A DNA stretch of 64,000 bases from assembly GCA_951799405.1 (NCBI GenBank), contig OX637332.1, forward strand, positions 8,747,001 to 8,811,000. The letters run 5' to 3'. The stretch is from Agapetus fuscipes. Taxonomy: Eukaryota > Arthropoda > Insecta > Trichoptera > Glossosomatidae. Both the position numbers and the translations under genes were made by a program. The notes beneath the pieces were generated by a model. The model did not search any database, was not told where the DNA came from, and saw nothing but the letters and a program-made list of their open reading frames with translations. Numbering within the stretch: the stretch's first letter is position 1; the number at the start of each line of letters is the position of its first letter. Below are positions 45,747 through 55,415 of the stretch, piece after piece.

Positions 45747-45878
45747 AAACAAGTACAAGATGTTTGTGTACCTATTTATTCCATTTGATCATAATTTAAT
45801 TTATGATTTCCTTGTAAGCAATGCTGTATGAGAGACAATCGTATTATATTACATGAAGAGTTTGTACAATGGTTGATA

Positions 45879-45884
45879 AATAAA
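45879..45884 (+). terminator. PAN3 polyadenylation signal
   Basis: AATAAA 133 bp after the PAN3 stop codon. Confidence 0.6.
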
Positions 45885-47537
45885 GTATGAGAAGGGTTAA
45901 TTAATTCTTAAAAAATGTGTTTGGAACTGTTGGTGTTCCAATTATCAATGAATATTTGAAAATAAAACCATGTGAAAAAATAGGTTAATTGCATTAATTT
46001 TCTGCATTCAATGTTTGAAACTAATTAAACAAAAAGAATCCTCATTAACCTCTCATTTTTTTTATTGAAAATAATCTTCAAAAAACCATATTTTTCTGTT
46101 TATTCTACAGAAACATTTTAATTTTTTTTTTCGGGAAAAACTAGATTCAAAATGAATGATTGCCAGAAATTTTTTTTTTTGTTTTTTCTTACCTTGGTCA
46201 GAGTGCCGCTAAATTTTTCTCAGACTTAATCTTAAATTTTAATCATAAAGGAAGTCGGAAAATTGCCATTACCAAAAAAAGGGATTACTGACTACCTTAC
46301 CTGGAAAATCAGTAGGTTACACTAGTGAAACATAAAAAAAGGCTTTGAAATATAAAAGACATTTGATCTGATCATTTTGTGTGAGTGACAAAATGAAATA
46401 AGTTTTTGATAGGATTAGAATTAAAATAAATTGTCAATCTCTCTTGTTAGTTCTCAAATTGACAATCTGAATTGTAACTTTAACCCTAATATATAAAGCA
46501 GCGTAAATTCCTCACCATTGCGTAAATATACAAATGTATGTAAGATTCAACATCACCCCCAGTGTGTGGTTTAGTTAACATACTTTTTTTTCTATTAACG
46601 TGATTGTGGAGAATTCACCTGATGATACTTGGGGTACTTCTCTCAATAAATTGTAAATACATAATAATCTTAAGATTAATCTTTGTAATGTGAACAAACG
46701 CATAACCTCTTACTTATAAACTGTGTTTAAATATTACAATAATTTGTGAAAATAATAATTTAAACTAAGTTTAAAAGTAAGTGGTTTTGGAAAACATAAC
46801 AGGGTGTACTTAATACCAGCTTAACTTTATTATCTGAGGAATGTTTGATTGAATAAATTTTTGTTTAATGTAATTTTTCAGTACATTTAATTTTGTGTCG
46901 AATATTTCATAGTGAACCATTAAAAAAAATATTAAAACAAAAATTGAATGCATAATATAGTTAAGGAGCATAATAATATATGATGTACCTTTTTTAATTA
47001 TAAATTCAGTTGTACAGGGCCTGCCATTTACTCCATATAAATATTTTTTTCATGAATGACGCATCTAGTATTTGTACAACAATGCTTTTCAATCATATGT
47101 ATGTTCTAGACGAAATGGATCACATATCGATACTACCTTAAAAATAAAACTAAATGACATATTTTAAGCTAACATTCTTGTATAAATGCCCGTTTTTTCA
47201 TATTTTCTTCTAGAGAAGACACTACAAAAATGTGAAAATCCTGCAGTTTAAAAGTTTGTCATGAGCACTTCCTTGAAATTGGTTCTCTTACTATGAGCAG
47301 TTGCGCCCAATAAATGAATGTTTTATCCACGATTTCTCAAATCAGTGAATCGGCACTTATTCAGTTAACAGTTTTACCTTCAAGGTGGCGATATGCATGT
47401 AACAAATCAGTTAGACTAAAGTAGGATACGGGTCTTAATGAATGTGATTGACATTTGAACAAGGGCTCTGCTTTAATATTCACGGCTACCAACTGATAAA
47501 ATTAATGACTATCTTTTTGCTAACAAAATACTCCTTA
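45885..47537. other. Intergenic AT-rich DNA
   Basis: No gene or clear repeat seen. Confidence 0.4.
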
Positions 47538-47951
47538 GGCCCGGTATTTTGAGGTATCGTAAAGTTAACTAAAATGCAATTTTAGTTAAATCATCATAAT
47601 ATTTCACTCACCGAATTTCGGCAGTAATATTTAGTAACTTTAACTTTCGATTTTCAAGATGGCGGCGCTTCACTGACAGCAGCTGTTCTTTTTTAATGTA
47701 AGGATACATCAAAATTGTTGCAAACTGAACATTTTTTTTGTTGTTTTCTAGCTTAATGAAGGTTAGGCATATGATTTTTATGAATAGTTGTTTTAAAGCT
47801 TTTGAATGGCATTTTAATTATTTCCAAGATTTAGGGGCTTGGCCTCATACTTCGGTAATGTTCGGTTTTAGTTAACTCGAGATTGAGTATTTTGAATACA
47901 AGTTCAAGTAATAGTTAACTAAAATATTACTACAGTTCAATATACCGGGCC
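47538..47951. mobile_element. MITE with GGCCCGGTAT inverted ends
   Basis: GGCCCGGTAT at the left and ATACCGGGCC at the right, with further internal inverted GTTAACTAAAAT blocks; about 414 bp. It contains TTTTCAAGATGGCGGCGC, a YY1-type promoter motif. Target duplication uncertain (TTA left, ATA right). Confidence 0.65.
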
Positions 47952-48093
47952 ATAATCTTGAAAATATCTTCCCTGTCACAAGTTTTTGTTAATCTGAAAA
48001 TCAAAATGAGAACCATAGATGGATTATCAAAAGCAATGTCGTACAAGATGGCACCAGTTCAATTTTTTATAGCATTCATTAAGATTCATGTAC

Positions 48094-48395
48094 GTCTAAA
48101 TCTAAATCTAAATCTAAATCTAAGCTGCAAAGATATGTATCATTTGAGATTCATATTAAATGCATTCCCACAAGCAGACATGCATAATTTCGCGCTTACA
48201 CATGCTGCATGTGGACCTACAATATAAAAAACCCCAATCTCAAATGAACATAAGCCCTGCAACTCTTGCCGACCTTCCCTGAAGCAGGGGTGACATTGGC
48301 AAAGTGAACCATTTTTTACAGTATGGGTGGTCAGCCGCATACCAACCTATCAATCAAGGAGTACATGCAATTGATACAATCAAATATATAAAACA
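48094..48395 (-). mobile_element. L-A repeat: LINE 3' end with TCTAAA tail
   Basis: Four TCTAAA units on the left and the longest 5' extension among simple copies (to ACAATCAAATATATAAAAC), very similar to 11598-11890. Among the youngest copies by eye. Confidence 0.82.
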
Positions 48396-48699
48396 AACGT
48401 CTGTATAACTATTACGTTTTTGACAACTGGTCTAAATGCCTTAATATTCCTACTGTTGAGCAATATTTTATAACTTGGATATAATTAAGGGACAGTATTG
48501 TAAACAACCCAAAGCAACACTCATTTGTTTTCTTATTAAGTATATCTCAAATACTATCCCAGTATTTAAATTTTATAGTACTAGCTTTAAATATTGGAGG
48601 GCTAGTGAAATGTTTATCACATTTTTTACACTTAATTTTTTTATCTGAATCCGCTAACCTGAAAAAACAAAAATAATTTTCATTCTGATTTATTTCAGT

Positions 48700-48795
48700 G
48701 TTCTTTGTTTCGTAAATCACACCTCAAGATCCCTCTACATGCTTGATTGTCGCTCCACAAGAAAGACCAAGTTGCTCTAAGTTTGTAAAAATCTG
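48700..48795 (-). mobile_element. SINE-B variant-tail fragment
   Basis: Reverse complement contains CAACTTGGTCTTTCTTG and GGGATCTTGAGGTGTGAT, matching the variant tail of the copy at 28695-29080. Confidence 0.5.
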
Positions 48796-49036
48796 TGTGT
48801 TAAATGTAGTTAAAACTGAACTCGGTGAAGAGTATTTTTTAAACTTGTATGATTTTATTTGTGATCACCTTGAAATAAAACCAACTTCTTTCCGATTATG
48901 AGTTCTTAGCGTTAACCGCTATGCTATGACTGGTTTGAGAATCTCGATAGGCTTAAAAAAGACTAGTCAATACTGGGGTCATTTTAAGCACGTGTAGAAA
49001 GAATTTATATTGATTTAATGATGAAGCAAAAGAGCC

Positions 49037-49197
49037 TTTTTTTTATAAGAAATCCTGTGCGGGAGACTTCCTAGATTCTAGAGACTCTAGAGGTCTATGA
49101 CATTTGTTGTGTGCCGCAGAGGTGTATGAGCTTGGTCGTCGCTACAAAGCGCCAATACTCAAGCAAGACCCAGTTGCTGTAAGGCTGGATGGACCTT
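49037..49197 (-). mobile_element. SINE-B 3' fragment
   Basis: Poly-T, AAGAAATCCTGTGCGGGAGA, then the 3' half of the body. 5'-truncated at GGCTGGATGGACCTT. Confidence 0.75.
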
Positions 49198-49690
49198 AAA
49201 TTAATACTATCTTATTTTATTTTAGAAAGACTGACTCTTTCAACATATTTTTAAGTTTGTATGGCTCTTAATCTATTTTATTTGTTTGGTACCCTGAATA
49301 TAAAAACTGTGTAAATACTCAACCTTCGCGTAAATGAAAAATGTATGGAATATGTAACAGCGACACTAGTGAGTGATTTAGTTTTCATACATCTTTTCTA
49401 GTTACTCGATGGCAGGGAAAGACATGATGTGTTAAACTCGGGTACATTTTTGACTGGGAGTTTTAAATCATTGAAAATTATTTTAAGATTTGGTTTTTTT
49501 TAATGAAAAATGACACTTTTTTCTTCATATAAACCCATTTTGATTGATCATTTAAAAGTGCCAGTCAAAAGTGATTGTGTAGGACATAATCTTTTAAATG
49601 AATTTTATTACTTGTTAAATTTGTCTAAAATATTTTCATAAAATCTCTTGGATGTCTCACATCTCAAATGCATATCTCTTTTTCTCTATT
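49198..49690. other. Intergenic AT-rich DNA
   Basis: No feature seen. Confidence 0.4.
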
Positions 49691-49698
49691 CTCTAAAC

Positions 49699-50071
49699 CA
49701 GTGGTTCCCAAACTTTTAATTTCGCGTACCACTCACAAAATTATCAATCAGTGGCGTACCACTGAAGTGCAACAGTTAAAAAAATCATCCAAAATGGTAA
49801 AGTAATAAAAACTGCTACTGTTAATGACAACATGTGTCCAACATAATATTGTGGACGGCCAGATTTAGTATTTTTTTGTAATCGTGGCGGGACAGGCCTG
49901 TCTTAGTCTAAAAAATGGTGGTGCATGTTTGAGAAAAAAGAGGAAATATTTAGCTCAGTTGCTATCTAATTATTTACTATGTATTTCCTATGGCCATGGC
50001 TGCTTGCGTACCACCTTAAAGAAGCGTCGCGTACCACTGGTGGTACGTGTACCATAGTTTGGGAATCACTG
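49699..50071. mobile_element. Non-autonomous hAT element
   Basis: Ends CAGTGGTTCCCAAACTTTT and AGTTTGGGAATCACTG, with exact 8-bp target duplications CTCTAAAC (49691-49698 and 50072-50079) fitting the hAT nTnnnnAn pattern. 373 bp, with subterminal GCGTACCAC repeats. No transposase. Confidence 0.88.
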
Positions 50072-50301
50072 CTCTAAACTATTAATTTATTTCTTATGGT
50101 TGTGTAAACTTGATATCTGATGTTTTCATTGTAAATCATTTCAAATATTATTTTTATGAATAGAATTTTCATACCTATGTATATCAGTGGGGAAGGGTGC
50201 CATACAACTTGATTCCCATCGGTTTCCCTTTTAAAATGAGGCAAAAATGATAATAAAGTAGACTGCATGCTTTCAATGGAGGAAAAAATATGTATTGTTT
50301 C

Positions 50302-50763
50302 TTTTTTTTTTTTTTTTTTTTTTTTAAGAAAATCCTGTGCGGGAGACTCCCTAGATTCTGAAGACTCTAGGGGTCTATGACACTTGTTGTAGTGCCGCAG
50401 AGGTGTACGAGCTTGGTCGTCGCTACAAAGCTCCAATACTCAAGCAAGACCCAGTTGCTGTAAGGCTGGATGGACCCTTGGTGACCGGACATTGGTAAAG
50501 GCTTATGAATTCTTCAACCCAGCGAAGAGCACATTCGAAATATTAATGGTATTTTTGTGTGCTCCGCCGGGATCCGAATCCACAACCTTCCAAATATTTA
50601 CGAGTCCGAAGTGTTGCCACAACGGACTACGGACCGGTCCGAGATGCCAACGACACGCGGTGTACCTGAGCGCACACCCATCCAAGTACTGACCACGCCC
50701 AATGTTGCTTAACTTCGGTGATCTATGGGAACCGGTGCTTTCAACATGGCTAACGTCGTTGAC
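50302..50763 (-). mobile_element. Full-length SINE-B: 5S-rRNA head plus tRNA-like module
   Basis: Read on the minus strand. The head (about 50763-50640) follows insect 5S rRNA along its length: CACCGAAGTTAAGCAACATT, GTGGTCAGTACTTGGATGGG, then ACACCGCGTGTCGTTGGC. Next is a tRNA-like module with A box (TAGTCCGTTGTGGCAACAC) and B box (GGTTGTGGATTCGGATCCC). A ~250-bp body, GTCTCCCGCACAGGATTTTC and poly-A (poly-T at 50302-50325) follow. The 5S part has an internal-control-region-like segment and the tRNA part could supply a second Pol III promoter. Confidence 0.82.
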
Positions 50764-51311
50764 GTTCTTTGGTTTTAAATGTATTTTTTTACTTTGTGCC
50801 TATATTTTTTAACTACTTTGTTGCCTCATTTTAAAAGGGAAGCCGATGGGAATCCAGTTGTATGGCACCCTTCGCCACTGATGTATATGAACTAGCATAA
50901 TATTTCAATGGAGTCCATACATATAAAATATCCGTTAGCTGGATGACAATATCTTTATGTTTTTCAATTATCCCTTGTAATGCTCCCCTCGAGGTTGTTA
51001 AGATATTGTGTTCCTATGCACAGGACAATATTTTTAAACTGCATGCAAATCTTTTTTATGAATAATTTCATACAGTTTAGAAGTAATGTCTGTAATGATT
51101 TAAGTAGTATCATAAACAATTTCTAAATCAACCATATTTTTAAGTTGCCTAGTGTTTTAATTTAACTTTAAGTTTGAATGGAGAATTTCATTTTATTTTG
51201 AAACTTGTATGTATATTTTTTAATAAAATAATTAATATCCACTTTGTTTCTTTCATTTATTAGTTAATTGAATAACATTTAATTTTCGTAATAGTTTCAT
51301 CTACATGAAAA
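50764..51311. other. Intergenic AT-rich DNA
   Basis: No gene. A stretch near 50830-50890 is an inverted partial match to 50165-50240 (AAGGGAAGCCGATGGGAATC versus GATTCCCATCGGTTTCCC). The SINE-B copy is thus flanked by an inverted duplication. Confidence 0.45.
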
Positions 51312-51420
51312 ATCATCATCACGCTGAAGAAGCCAATCACAGACGTGCGCAAAACGACCGGAAACTCCAGCTCTAATATACCACGGCAACAGATCCCGGA
51401 GAGCAGCTCTCCACTGGCAG
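51312..51420. mobile_element. Half copy of the fold-back family
   Basis: Contains ACGCTGAAGAAGCCAATCAC, GAAACTCCAGCTC and GGCAACAGATCCCGGA, equivalent to one arm of 31649-31915. Confidence 0.65.
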
Positions 51421-51469
51421 AAGTTTACATTTCGAAATAACACCATGGAGTTGTTAATAGCTTAATTTG

Positions 51470-52385
51470 TAACTCTTAACTTGGGAAGTATGTTTGAAAA
51501 GAATGGGAAGATGACAAAAGAACTTGAGAATAGGGTGTGTAAGGGAAAGCAAGTGGTCGGTGCAAAGGAAGAATAGCAAAGAACAAGCAATTGACGAATT
51601 TAGATACTTGGGAAGTATGTTCGAGAAGAATGGAAAGATGACAAGAGAACTTGAGAATAGGGTGTGTAAGGGAAAGCAAGTGGTCGGTGCAAAGGAAGAA
51701 TAGCAAAGAACAAGCGATTGACGAATTTAGATACTTGGGAAGTATGTTCGAGAAGAATGAAAAGATGACAAGAGAACTTGAGAATAGGGTGTGTAAGGGA
51801 AAGCAAGTGGTCGGTGCAATTGAAAGAATAGCAAAGAACAAGCGATTGAAGATGGATCTGAGAAAGGCGGTACACAATGGCATATTGATACCGACTTTGA
51901 TGTATGGAAGTGAAGCATGGACAGTGAACGATAGCGAAGTAAGTAAAGTGTGTGCAGTGGAAATGAAGCATTTGAGAAGCATGACAGGAAAAACTCTGAG
52001 GGATAGAGTTAGGAATGAATGGGTAAAGAAAGAATGTAATTTGGAAAAGGATGTGAAAGTTAAGGTACAAAAGAATGCGATAAGATGGTTTGGGCATGTG
52101 GAAAGAATGAATGATAGACTGACAAAGTATGTAAACAGGGGTAGTGTGAAAGGAAAAAGAGGTACGGGACGACCGAGAAAAGTATGGAGTGATCAGATTG
52201 AGGAGGTTAGAAAGAATGGGATGCACAAAGCGAGCGTAAAAGAAGAAAATACATAAAAAAGGTGATGGATATGAATGAATTGAAAGAGGTAGTATGTAAG
52301 TATAGAAAGAAATGGAGGCAACTCTGCAGAGGCTCTGGCCACCCCTAGTGGAATGCCGACAGAGTTACAGTTACATTCATCTAAT
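51470..52385 (+). pseudogene. LINE reverse-transcriptase C-terminal remnant with internal tandem triplication
   Basis: Codes for YLGSMFEKN, KMTRELENRVCKGKQVV, then LMYGSEAWTVNDSE, MKHLRSMTGKTLRDRVRNE, RWFGHVERMNDRLTKY, and GTGRPRKVWSDQI, the C-terminal order of RTE/CR1-type LINE proteins. A frameshift near 52254 precedes KKVMDMNELKEVVC. The first part is repeated: 127-bp units start at 51481, 51608 and 51735. Only the third continues into the intact downstream frame. The catalytic reverse-transcriptase domain is absent, so it is a dead copy. Confidence 0.8.
51481..51861 (+). repeat. Three tandem 127-bp units within the LINE remnant
   Basis: TTGGGAAGTATGTT starts each unit. The first two boundaries carry GGTCGGTGCAAAGGAAGAAT, while the third reads GGTCGGTGCAATTGAAAGAA. 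Period 127 is not a multiple of three, so the repeats break the frame. Confidence 0.88.
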
Positions 52386-52559
52386 TGGCATGGAAAAGAA
52401 AAGATTTTTCTCCTCATTAAGGAAAAAATACAGCTGTTTATGCCATGGAAGAAGAAAGCAGGAAAATATCCAGTAATGATGTAGAGGTGATGAAAGATGT
52501 GGGCTCTTAATATTCTCTACATGGTGCTGGACTTCAAAAGTACAAGTACCAATGAAAGA

Positions 52560-52800
52560 CCTTAACATCTTCTTCTTCTTCTTTTGGTGCCACTTCTATC
52601 GAAGATCGGCGATCATCGTGGCTATTTTGACCTTGGATGCTGCGGCTCGAAACAAGGACTTGCTGCTTTTGTTGAACCATTGTCGCAGGTTATTCAGCCA
52701 CGATGTCCTTCGGCATCCCTGAGATCTTCTCCCCTCAATCTTCCCTGTATGATAAGATGAAGAAGACGGTATATCTCATTTCTCAAAATGTAAGCGAAGT
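52560..52800 (-). pseudogene. LINE C-terminal fragment of a second family
   Basis: Minus-strand residues RRTSWLNNLRQWFNKSS then LFRAAASKVKIATMIADLR, a standard LINE C-terminal signature (S-W-L-x-N-L-R-x-W ... R-A-A ... M-I-A-x-L-R). Followed by a (CTT)n stretch at the 3' side. Confidence 0.7.
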
Positions 52801-52857
52801 AAATCAGCTTTCTCCGCTTAATGGTTGACAGAAGTTCCTTTGATATATTAACATTTA

Positions 52858-53470
52858 AAGTTCTCAAATGCGTATAGTTCGCGCTTACAAATGCTGAATG
52901 TGTACCTACTTACAATTAATAAAATCCAAAGCTCAAATTTTTTTTTTTTTTAAGAAAGCCTATGCGGGAGACTCCCTAGATTCGAGAGACTCTAAGGGTC
53001 TATGACACTTGTTATAGTGCCGCAGAGGTGTTGGTGATGTGGCAGTTGTCCATGTCCGGTTGCAGGGCCGTTAGCTGCGCAGTGCTGTGGTGTGTGTGGC
53101 GTTGCTTTGTTTTGAGACACAAATGAACATAAGCCCTACAGCTTTTGCCGACCTTCCCTGACACAGGGGTGACATTTGCAAAGTGAACCATTTTTTACAG
53201 TATGTGTGGTAAGCCTCATACCAACCTATAAGTCAAGGAATACAAATAATAAATAACATTTAAGTATAAAAAAAGAACAAAACCTTAAAAAGAAATCTAT
53301 ACAAAAAAAGCAATACTTTCCCATACAAAAATGTAACAAATGAATAAGCCAACGTTACAAATCAACATTGCAGATTAGCCGTCACTTCTTCCTGTCTTTG
53401 CATACTTCTTTCATTTCATCCAGAGTCATAATCTTTTTCATACAAGCCCTCTTTTTATTATGACTCTGGC
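52858..53470 (-). mobile_element. L-A LINE fragment interrupted by a chimeric SINE-B insertion
   Basis: The L-A body runs 52858-52938, resumes at about 53107 (AAATGAACATAAGCCCTAC) and continues to 53265. Degraded LINE C-terminal coding follows (minus strand, [13 protein letters not shown], about 53470-53375). The interruption duplicates CAAAT on both sides. Confidence 0.72.
52938..53106 (-). mobile_element. Chimeric SINE-B insertion with an unknown GC-rich 5' part
   Basis: Minus strand: SINE-B 3' end with poly-A (52938-53030) joined at its 5' side to about 75 bp of unrelated GC-rich sequence (GCAACGCCACACACACCAC, then CATGGACAACTGCCACATC). Flanking CAAAT duplications suggest a single insertion of a chimeric transcript. 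Confidence 0.6.
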
Positions 53471-53502
53471 CGCGATAGTTAATGGTTTAATAGGGTAATA
53501 TG

Positions 53503-53836
53503 GACCGGTCCGTAGTCCGTAGGGGCCACACAAGTAGGGACTCGTAAATGGAAGGTTGTGGATTCAGATCCCGGCGGAGCACAAAAATATACCATTAATA
53601 TTTCAAATGTGCTCTTCGCTGGGTTGAAAAATTCATAAACCTTTACCAATGACCGGACACCAAAAGGTCCATCCAGCCTTACAGCAACTGGGTCTTGCTT
53701 GAGTATTGGCGCTTTGTAGCGACGACCAAGCTCGTACACCTCTGCGGCACTACAACAAGTGTCATAGACCCCTAGAGTCTTTAGAATCTAGGGAGTCTCC
53801 CGCACAGGATTTCTTAAAAAAAAAAAAAAAAAAATT
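53503..53836 (+). mobile_element. SINE-B copy with poly-A
   Basis: GACCGGTCCGTAGTCCGTAG, B box GGTTGTGGATTCAGATCCC, body, GTCTCCCGCACAGGATTTC and a ~20-nt A run. Lacks the 5S head. Confidence 0.8.
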
Positions 53837-54714
53837 ATATAAGGACTTCAGTATTGCGTGAAACAATCTTTTTCAACAAAATATAGTAAAAATGAATACA
53901 AACAAGTTTGGTTTTACTTTAAAGCAGAACATTTATTTATGATACAAAATTTCATTTTTAATCCTACATATTAACTTCATTATTACAGTTTCAACTAAGT
54001 AGAAGATACTATAAATATAATGTGTAATTTAAAATTTTACAGATTTTTTTGTAATCCGCAGTCCAAGATGTGTACACTAGAGCCTTATTCACGTGGGGGA
54101 TAGAGAAGACTCATCTCGATTTTCCCCGAAAAAGGAATAAAGGTTTTGTGCCTCACAATACCATTTATTGCTTTTTCTGGTAAAATCGATATGAATCTAC
54201 TCTACCGGCATAGTGAATACCAGCCCTGGTTGAATTCAAACCACGAATCTTTGAAATAACACCTGTTTTATCAGCACACATATCTGATTCTAAATATTTC
54301 TCCTTTTCAAATCCAATTCAATGAACTAGTACATTTTTTCAGCTGAATCCTAAAAATGAATCTTGAAAAACTTGTTAACTGGTTAAGGCTTATATTTATG
54401 TTTTTTTAAATACTTTTATTACATTATTTCACAACAAGCTCAGACTGCAGATTAGACAAAAAAAAAACCGTTTAATTCTCCTTTGAATGCTTCGTTCTTT
54501 ATTCTACATTTTCGTTATGTGGTCATTGTAGATTATTTGTAACACCTAACAAGTTCAGATGACTTAATGTAGGCTTAAAATACTAAATACTCCTATATTA
54601 TGTACATTTCTTCATTGAATCACTAAAAATAGCAAACCTTAATTGATTTCAACGTGATATTGTAAAGGCTCAACGATCGCGGTTATTCTAAGCTCTAAAA
54701 ATACACCTACAGCT
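53837..54714. other. Intergenic AT-rich DNA
   Basis: No feature seen. Confidence 0.4.
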
Positions 54715-55415
54715 TTATTCACAAACGTGGTATAACTTTTTTTATTCCTAGTTTAAGAAGTCATACTCTGTTATGAGATAAATCTAAGTATTAAGAATTG
54801 TAGAAACATTTTGCATTGCCTTTAAAGTTATACCATGTTGTTACATATGTATTCGATTTTGTTTCCAAACATGGTAAATATTTTCACTATGTATGTAAAA
54901 AGGCATGCCCTGTTATAAAATGCATTTATATAATACGGTTTAAGTTACAAACGTGGTATAACTTTGTTGTAAAATGTTCAATGTTTGTAAGATTTTATTT
55001 TCAGACATAGTATAACTTTAATTTGTAGTTTACAAAGAAACATGACGTAATAAAATCCTTCCGTTCACCAACATGGTATAACTTTTATTCTGAGTTAAGA
55101 AAAAAGTTATGCTTGTAAAAATTCAAAAACGATTTCATTCAGAAACAAAGTATGCCTTCTAGTGAATTAAGTTATACCATATTTTCTAAACACAATCAGA
55201 ACTTCATTCATAAATATGGTTTAAAGTTAACCTCTAGATAGTAGAAACAGTCAGAGCATGTTTCATTGTATGTAACTTCAACAAATGTATGGCTTTCTTC
55301 ACAAACATATGGAAAAGTTTTTCGCTGTTATAAAAATACGATGAGATACGACTTTTTTTTTAAATGGTATAAATTTAATTTATAGTTAAAAAAGTTATAC
55401 CAAGAAAATATAAAG
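54715..55415. repeat. Cluster of diverged GGTATAACTTT motifs in both orientations
   Basis: About nine copies of a motif close to AACATGGTATAACTTT. Direct copies: 54721, 54867, 54947, 55002, 55067, 55361. Inverted copies: 54826, 55170, 55390. Spacing is irregular (about 55-150 bp). It may be a decayed satellite or a cluster of binding sites. Confidence 0.55.

Noticed and set aside
50640..50763. Genuine 5S rRNA gene
   Set aside because: The 5S-like sequence is diverged and continues directly into the tRNA-like module and SINE body, so it is a SINE head.
51476..52226. Minus-strand proteins rich in Leu/Ser/Phe with internal repeats
   Set aside because: They are reverse-strand shadows of the LINE remnant and its 127-bp triplication.
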